Shown here in pieces: positions 35,019-38,500 of a stretch of 38,500 bases of DNA. The notes below the pieces were generated by a model. The model was not told the DNA's origin and did no database searches. It saw only the letters and a list, made by a program, of their open reading frames with translations. The DNA comes from Mesostigma viride (taxonomy: Eukaryota; Streptophyta; Mesostigmatophyceae; Mesostigmatales; Mesostigmataceae), in the NCBI GenBank assembly GCA_009746045.1, contig RPFO01000412.1:85001-123500 (forward strand), read 5' to 3'. The position numbers and the translations under genes are program-made. Numbering within the stretch: the first letter of the stretch is position 1; each line of letters opens with the position of its first letter.

Positions 35019-37810
35019 CTGTAAATTGCCACAAATAGCGAGCAGAGTCAAGAGCAGAGGAGCAACAAGGTTCATCATCGCAAGTGGGGTCAGTTGCTGT
35101 GCAGGAGTGGGGGCTGGCTGTGTGACAGTGCAACGACGCTGACCAGGGAATCTCGACGGCAGTACGCTATCTTCGTGCGACCCGTGCTGCTCACCTGGTC
35201 AGGCAGATGCAAGCAGACGTGAAAATGAAATAATAGCAGCGCAGCAAGAGAAAGGCAACACATCCATGATACACGCACATGCAGATGCAGGCTGTCGCAC
35301 CTAAATAATATACCATGCAACCAATTGCGCAGCAAGGCCGAACGCGCATGATGGAACAACCCCCCGCGCTTCATATACAAGGTCTCGGCAACTTACTGTC
35401 CCGACTGCAGGTTGAGGATGTCAGCCACCTCCTGGGTGGTCACGCTGAGGCGGCGACCAGGGGGGCAGACGCAGGCGCCACAAGCAACAGCCATCCGGGG
35501 TTGGAGGTGCCATCGTCGTTTTCGACCACGAAGTTGTTGTCGCGGTGGTGGGTGGGAACCAAAACCGGAAAGAAATAAAAAGCACGCAGAAGAGGGCACC
35601 AATTGCGTCAGTGTGACGCTTCAGCCCGTTTGCGATGATGAGATGTGTGTAATTGACATGAGCGGTGCAGGTAGACAGGCGACCAAAATGGGCATGGGCC
35701 CCTCTATATTTCCTTGTTCAAAATTTCTTTGGCCCAAAGTAGCTAATACCAGGGTCTCACTTTCGCAGGACCTTGGGCGTCATTCCAGGCATGGAGGCAG
35801 TGGACACAAAATACCAACAGCGGTGGCTCGACCGCATCTGGTTGTTCTGGGTCCATGAACACAGCATACTTTGAAAGCAGCACAGCTGACCCACATGCAT
35901 CATGGTGCGCGCCTCACATGCCGATGATCTGCTTGTTTTTGTTCTTGCTAGCTACCGCGATAGCCGTAAAAGGAACACTACTATCACCAGAAGTACACAG
36001 TTGGTGGTGCGTGCCTCACCTGCCGAAGATCTGCTTGTTCTCCGCTAGGCAAGCATGATACGCGACCACCCACCATTACCACCTATCATATACTAGTATA
36101 AGCAAAACCAGCATGCAAACCGGAAGCATAGCCATGGCCTCACCTGCCGAAAATCTGCTTGTTCTCCCCGACCTTCTTGCGGATCTGGAACTTGCCGATC
36201 ACCTTGAGCGCGGTGGCCAGCTCCTGCGCCGCGTTCTTGATCTGAAGCAACCAAGGACATAGGCGAGGTGAGCACAAGGGGAGGTCAGGACAAAACAACA
36301 CACAGGTGTTTGCATGCTCAGTGTTGAACCCTGCTTGTATAGAGGTAAACATATTGGGAAGATCAGGACAAAGTGTGGGTGTTAGCATGCTCAGAGTTGA
36401 GCTGTGCGCCTCATTCTTGATCTGCATAGGGGGACAGGAGATACCACCAGGTATGCAGATCCTCAACAGGTATAAGGGGAAGATCCAGGAGCCACAAGCA
36501 CCAGACAGTGGGTGTTAACAAGCTCATTGGCCACCTCCTGTGCCGCGTTCTCGGTCTGTGGTATTTAGAAGGAGAGGATGACAGCGAGAAGAAGGTTAGG
36601 GAGGCGGGGAGAGGCTGGGGTTGCTGCCAAAGCGTGCAAATCCACACGTTTCCCATCCCCGGACACCTCGTTGACACTGCTAGGATGTCTGCCATGTGCC
36701 AGCACACGCAGCACATTCTTGCATGGCTCATGCCCGCTCTTGGCATGGGAAGGCAGGGTTCCAAGAACAAAACAGGGCTGTTTCCTGCCCACCCTTGTTC
36801 TTGAGACAGGTATGCCAAACAGCCACATCCCACGCACCCTCAAAGCAGTGGCAGTGCCGGATCCTACCCACTAACTCCCCCCCAAGCCAAAGCACAGGAC
36901 GGCTTAGGTGCCACAGCCAACCATTTCACGCACAGCAATACAAACCCAACAACAACAAACATGGTGTAACCGCCAGGCATTCACGTACCCTCAAGGCGGC
37001 GGCGATCTTCTCCTCCTCTCTCCGGCGGATTGCGCTGAGGGCAACAGTGAAATCAAACACAAAAAGTCGACAAGAAGGGAATAGAAAACAGAAAAATGAG
37101 GCCAAACCAGCGAGCGACAATCGCCTATTTAATTAATCAACAATCAACAGCTACAAGAAATAATCCAGTTATGAACCAGTGTATACAACCACTACGTTGA
37201 GGAACGCGAGCATTGACAGCGTGACAAATGATGGACACTTATGTGTCCCTTTTGGTGCATCCTTGATTAGGGCCATAGCGTGTGGGGTGATGCATAGCCA
37301 AGATGCAATAATGCACCGTTCCGCCATAGAGTGACGCAAGCACACGTAACGAAACATGCACCGTTCAGTAAACGGGCCTGCCGCGACATGACGAGACCCA
37401 CGTAGAGGGTGACGAACGTGAGCACACCCACGGTGGCGGGCGAGACACGCGTCCACGTATCTCTACGCATGACTGTAGCACACGGTGAAGGGGCCTGTGA
37501 CATGATGAGGCCAGTCCATCACTAGCAGATGTGAGATAGGTGAGCACACCCACATTGGCAAGAGAAGCAAGCACACAACATCTGCACATGACGGTAGCAC
37601 TCAGTGAAGGGCCCGGCGAGACATAGCAAGACCAGTCTATGAAAGGGGGTTGCATTGCGAAAATGTTGGAGGGGTGACGTACGTGAGCACACTCTCGGTG
37701 GCGAGCGACGCCTTGCCCATGGGCATGAGGTAGTTGCGGAAGAAGCCCGACTTAACGGTCACGATCTCGCCCACCTTGCCCACCTTGGGCAGCGACTCCT
37801 TGAGCACGAT
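34892..37810 (-). CDS. Organellar (probably plastid) ribosomal protein bL9, 5' exon(s) outside window
   Basis: Five exons on the - strand: 37810-37683, 37034-36989, 36241-36144, 35444-35397 and 35018-34892. Joined they are 447 nt (148 residues plus TAA) and every phase fits. bL9 is a large-subunit protein that binds 23S rRNA near the L1 stalk; the eukaryotic nuclear copy serves an organelle. The N-terminal rRNA-binding domain is clear (VLKESLPKVGKVGEIVTV, then GFFRNYLMPMGKA), followed by the linker helix and the C-terminal domain (KQIFGSVTTQEVADIL, LHPEVFADVQIQV). Length and block order match the family. The start codon and transit peptide must lie above 37810, probably beyond the window, so plastid rather than mitochondrial location is inferred from resemblance to plant plastid L9. 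Its introns hold many decoy copies of the exon edges. Confidence 0.92.
35019..35396. other. bL9 intron D-E
   Basis: 378 nt, no recognised feature. Confidence 0.5.
35397..35444 (-). CDS. bL9 exon D
   Basis: 48 nt, acceptor GGTCGCCGCCTCAG and donor GTAAGT, phase 2 in and out. Encodes VTTQEVADILNLQSG, the conserved helix after IFGS in bL9. Confidence 0.88.
35445..36143 (-). repeat. bL9 intron C-D with echoes of the exon C donor edge
   Basis: Two degenerate copies of the exon C 3' end plus donor lie downstream in the intron. At about 36016-36048 the + strand reads CTCACCTGCCGAAGATCTGC and then TTGTTCTCCGC, against CTCACCTGCCGAAAATCTGC and TTGTTCTCCCC in the exon (36140-36172). At about 35914-35940 it reads CTCACATGCCGATGATCTGC. 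Spacings are about 124 and 102 bp. The rest of the intron (35445-35910) has no recognised feature. Confidence 0.85.
36144..36241 (-). CDS. bL9 exon C
   Basis: 98 nt, acceptor TTGGTTGCTTCAG and donor GTGAGG, phase 0 in and 2 out. Encodes IKNAAQELATALKVIGKFQI and then RKKVGENKQIFG, the start of the C-terminal domain (KQIFGS is typical). Confidence 0.92.
36242..36988 (-). repeat. bL9 intron B-C with echoes of the exon C acceptor edge
   Basis: Copies of the exon C start with its acceptor occur upstream: at about 36395-36430 (sense reading GCAG then ATCAAGAATGAGGCG) and at about 36530-36560 (sense reading ACAG then ACCGAGAACGCGGCACAGG, encoding TENAAQEVANEL). The shared flank GATCAGGACAAA and GCATGCTCAG also repeats. 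Spacings are 180 and 134 bp. Each copy keeps only the first part of the exon. Confidence 0.85.
36989..37034 (-). CDS. bL9 exon B (linker helix)
   Basis: 46 nt, acceptor CACTGTTGCCCTCAG and donor GTACGT, phase 2 in and 0 out. Encodes AIRRREEEKIAAALR, the charged helix between the two bL9 domains. The leading C completes the Thr codon left by exon A. Confidence 0.85.
37362..37720 (-). repeat. Three tandem units of about 120-140 bp spanning the bL9 exon A donor
   Basis: GTGAGCACAC followed by a GGTGGCG-like stretch occurs at 37418, 37540 and 37683; the last is the real exon A 3' edge. Each unit also carries GGGCCTG or GGCCCGG, GACATGAnGAG and CAGTGAAG-like landmarks at matching places. Thus the downstream intron holds two degenerate copies of the real junction. 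Confidence 0.85.
37683..37810 (-). CDS. bL9 exon A (rRNA-binding domain)
   Basis: 128 nt, acceptor GCGCTCGCTTGGCAG and donor GTACGT, phase 0 in and 2 out. Encodes IVLKESLPKVGKVGEIVTVK and then SGFFRNYLMPMGKASLATES; the GF.RNYL.P.GKA block is the bL9 signature region. Confidence 0.93.
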
Positions 37811-38205
37811 CTGCCAAGCGAGCGCCAAGGGGGGGGAACCAGGGGAGGAAGCAAGGGCAAGAGGAAGGGGTGAGGAGAAAGACAGGGTTAGCAGGGGGGG
37901 CAGCGACTCTGTGAGCACGATCTGGGCAGGGTCCATGGGAAAGTGGAGACAGAGGGGGAAGACAGGACAAAGGAAGAGGTGAGGGTGACGGAGCGGGCCA
38001 GAGGTGAAGGGGCAGCGACTTCATGAGAAACAATCTGGGGAGGGGAAGGGGTGAGGGACAACTGGAGAGGGAGAAAAAGGGAGGGGAGACAAGGAGAGAG
38101 GGAGCAGGGCAAGAGAATAGGTAGGAGACACGACAGGAGAGAAAGACGCGAGGAGAGGGACGGCAATGGAAGGGGGGCCCAGTGCCTACTTGAGAAGGAT
38201 CTGGG
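37811..38205 (-). repeat. Echoes of the bL9 exon A acceptor edge
   Basis: The exon A start reads GCAGCGACTCCTTGAGCACG followed by ATCTG on the + strand (37790-37813). Copies lie upstream: 37901-37924 (GCAGCGACTCTGTGAGCACG, ATCTG), 38013-38037 (GCAGCGACTTCATGAGAAAC, AATCTG) and 38180-38203 (CAGTGCCTACTTGAGAAGG, ATCTG). Spacings are about 111, 113 and 166 bp; similarity falls with distance from the exon. Confidence 0.85.
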
Positions 38206-38500
38206 CACCAGGGAGAAAAATGGAAGAGGCAGGGCGAGAGACCGGGGTCAGGGACAAAGCAGGGAGCTCTCGAGAGAAAGAGGCATCCCCAACAGAATGC
38301 ATGATCTGAGCAGGACAGGGTCAAGGACAGCAGGCAAGAAGGCAGGTGGCGTGCGCAAACGTTAAGAGATTGCCTTGCGAAGCTGCCAAGTGGGCGCTAT
38401 GAGGGGGTTAAGGCACCGCGTCCTGGATCGTGTGGGCCGGTAGAAGGATGGGCAGGAACATAAATAACATAGACAACATAAACGCCATAAACGCCATAAA
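38206..38500. other. Window end, upstream of bL9 exon A
   Basis: Purine-rich stretch on the + strand with no recognised exon; the bL9 first exon(s) are expected further on. A short repeat of AACATAAA/AACGCCATAA closes the window. Confidence 0.4.

Overview
This window looks like nuclear DNA of a photosynthetic eukaryote, most likely a green alga. The reasons are many short exons with GT-AG (one GC-AG) introns of about 0.1-5 kb, GC-rich codon third positions beside AT-richer introns, a bL9-type organellar ribosomal protein gene, long simple-sequence arrays and several transposon families. The species cannot be fixed from the sequence.

Layout. (1) 1-9790, + strand: the 3' part of an ankyrin-repeat gene, ten exons, all introns phase 0, one ankyrin unit per exon, exon pitch about 1.05 kb. 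A 15 x 41 bp minisatellite lies in one intron. (2) 9791-12059: convergent intergenic region with a cluster of TGTAA motifs. (3) 26503-12060, - strand: an LRR protein with a C-terminal U-box, nine exons seen, 5' end not found. Its introns hold nearly all the large arrays: (CACC)n, (AGAAT)n, (AG)n-(GGGGTA)n-(GGGCGA)n-(GA)n, a 22-bp array of 1.4 kb and a 2.4-kb (GGGAA)n array. One intron also holds a 1.3-kb element with long terminal inverted repeats. (4) 26504-28157: nothing recognised. (5) 28158-33862: a transposon nest. It has a dead LINE reverse-transcriptase fragment and a TIR element whose interior is tandemly duplicated. A piggyBac-like element sits at a TTAA inside the second copy, and (TTAA)- and (AATTTC)-rich arrays follow. 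(6) 33863-34891: nothing recognised. (7) 37810-34892, - strand: the last five exons of a bL9 gene, probably plastid, encoding 148 residues of the conserved protein.

Most interesting pattern. Around at least six exons in two unrelated genes (bL9 and LRR-U-box), the neighbouring introns carry degenerate serial copies of that exon's own edge plus its splice site. Copies of the donor edge lie downstream and copies of the acceptor edge lie upstream. The functional junction is always the one next to the exon body. This looks like intron growth by repeated tandem duplication across splice junctions, leaving decoy splice sites ('exon-edge echoes'). Several long arrays sit next to such junctions, and one lies between a junction and its echo.

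The three genes share no evident pathway. The LRR-U-box protein is a predicted ubiquitin ligase, the bL9 protein belongs to an organellar ribosome, and the ankyrin protein is a probable scaffold. Exon joins were checked by reading frame: 1848 nt (LRR-U-box), 447 nt (bL9) and 1092 nt (ankyrin) each give an uninterrupted frame to a stop. All repeat counts and identities were judged by eye.
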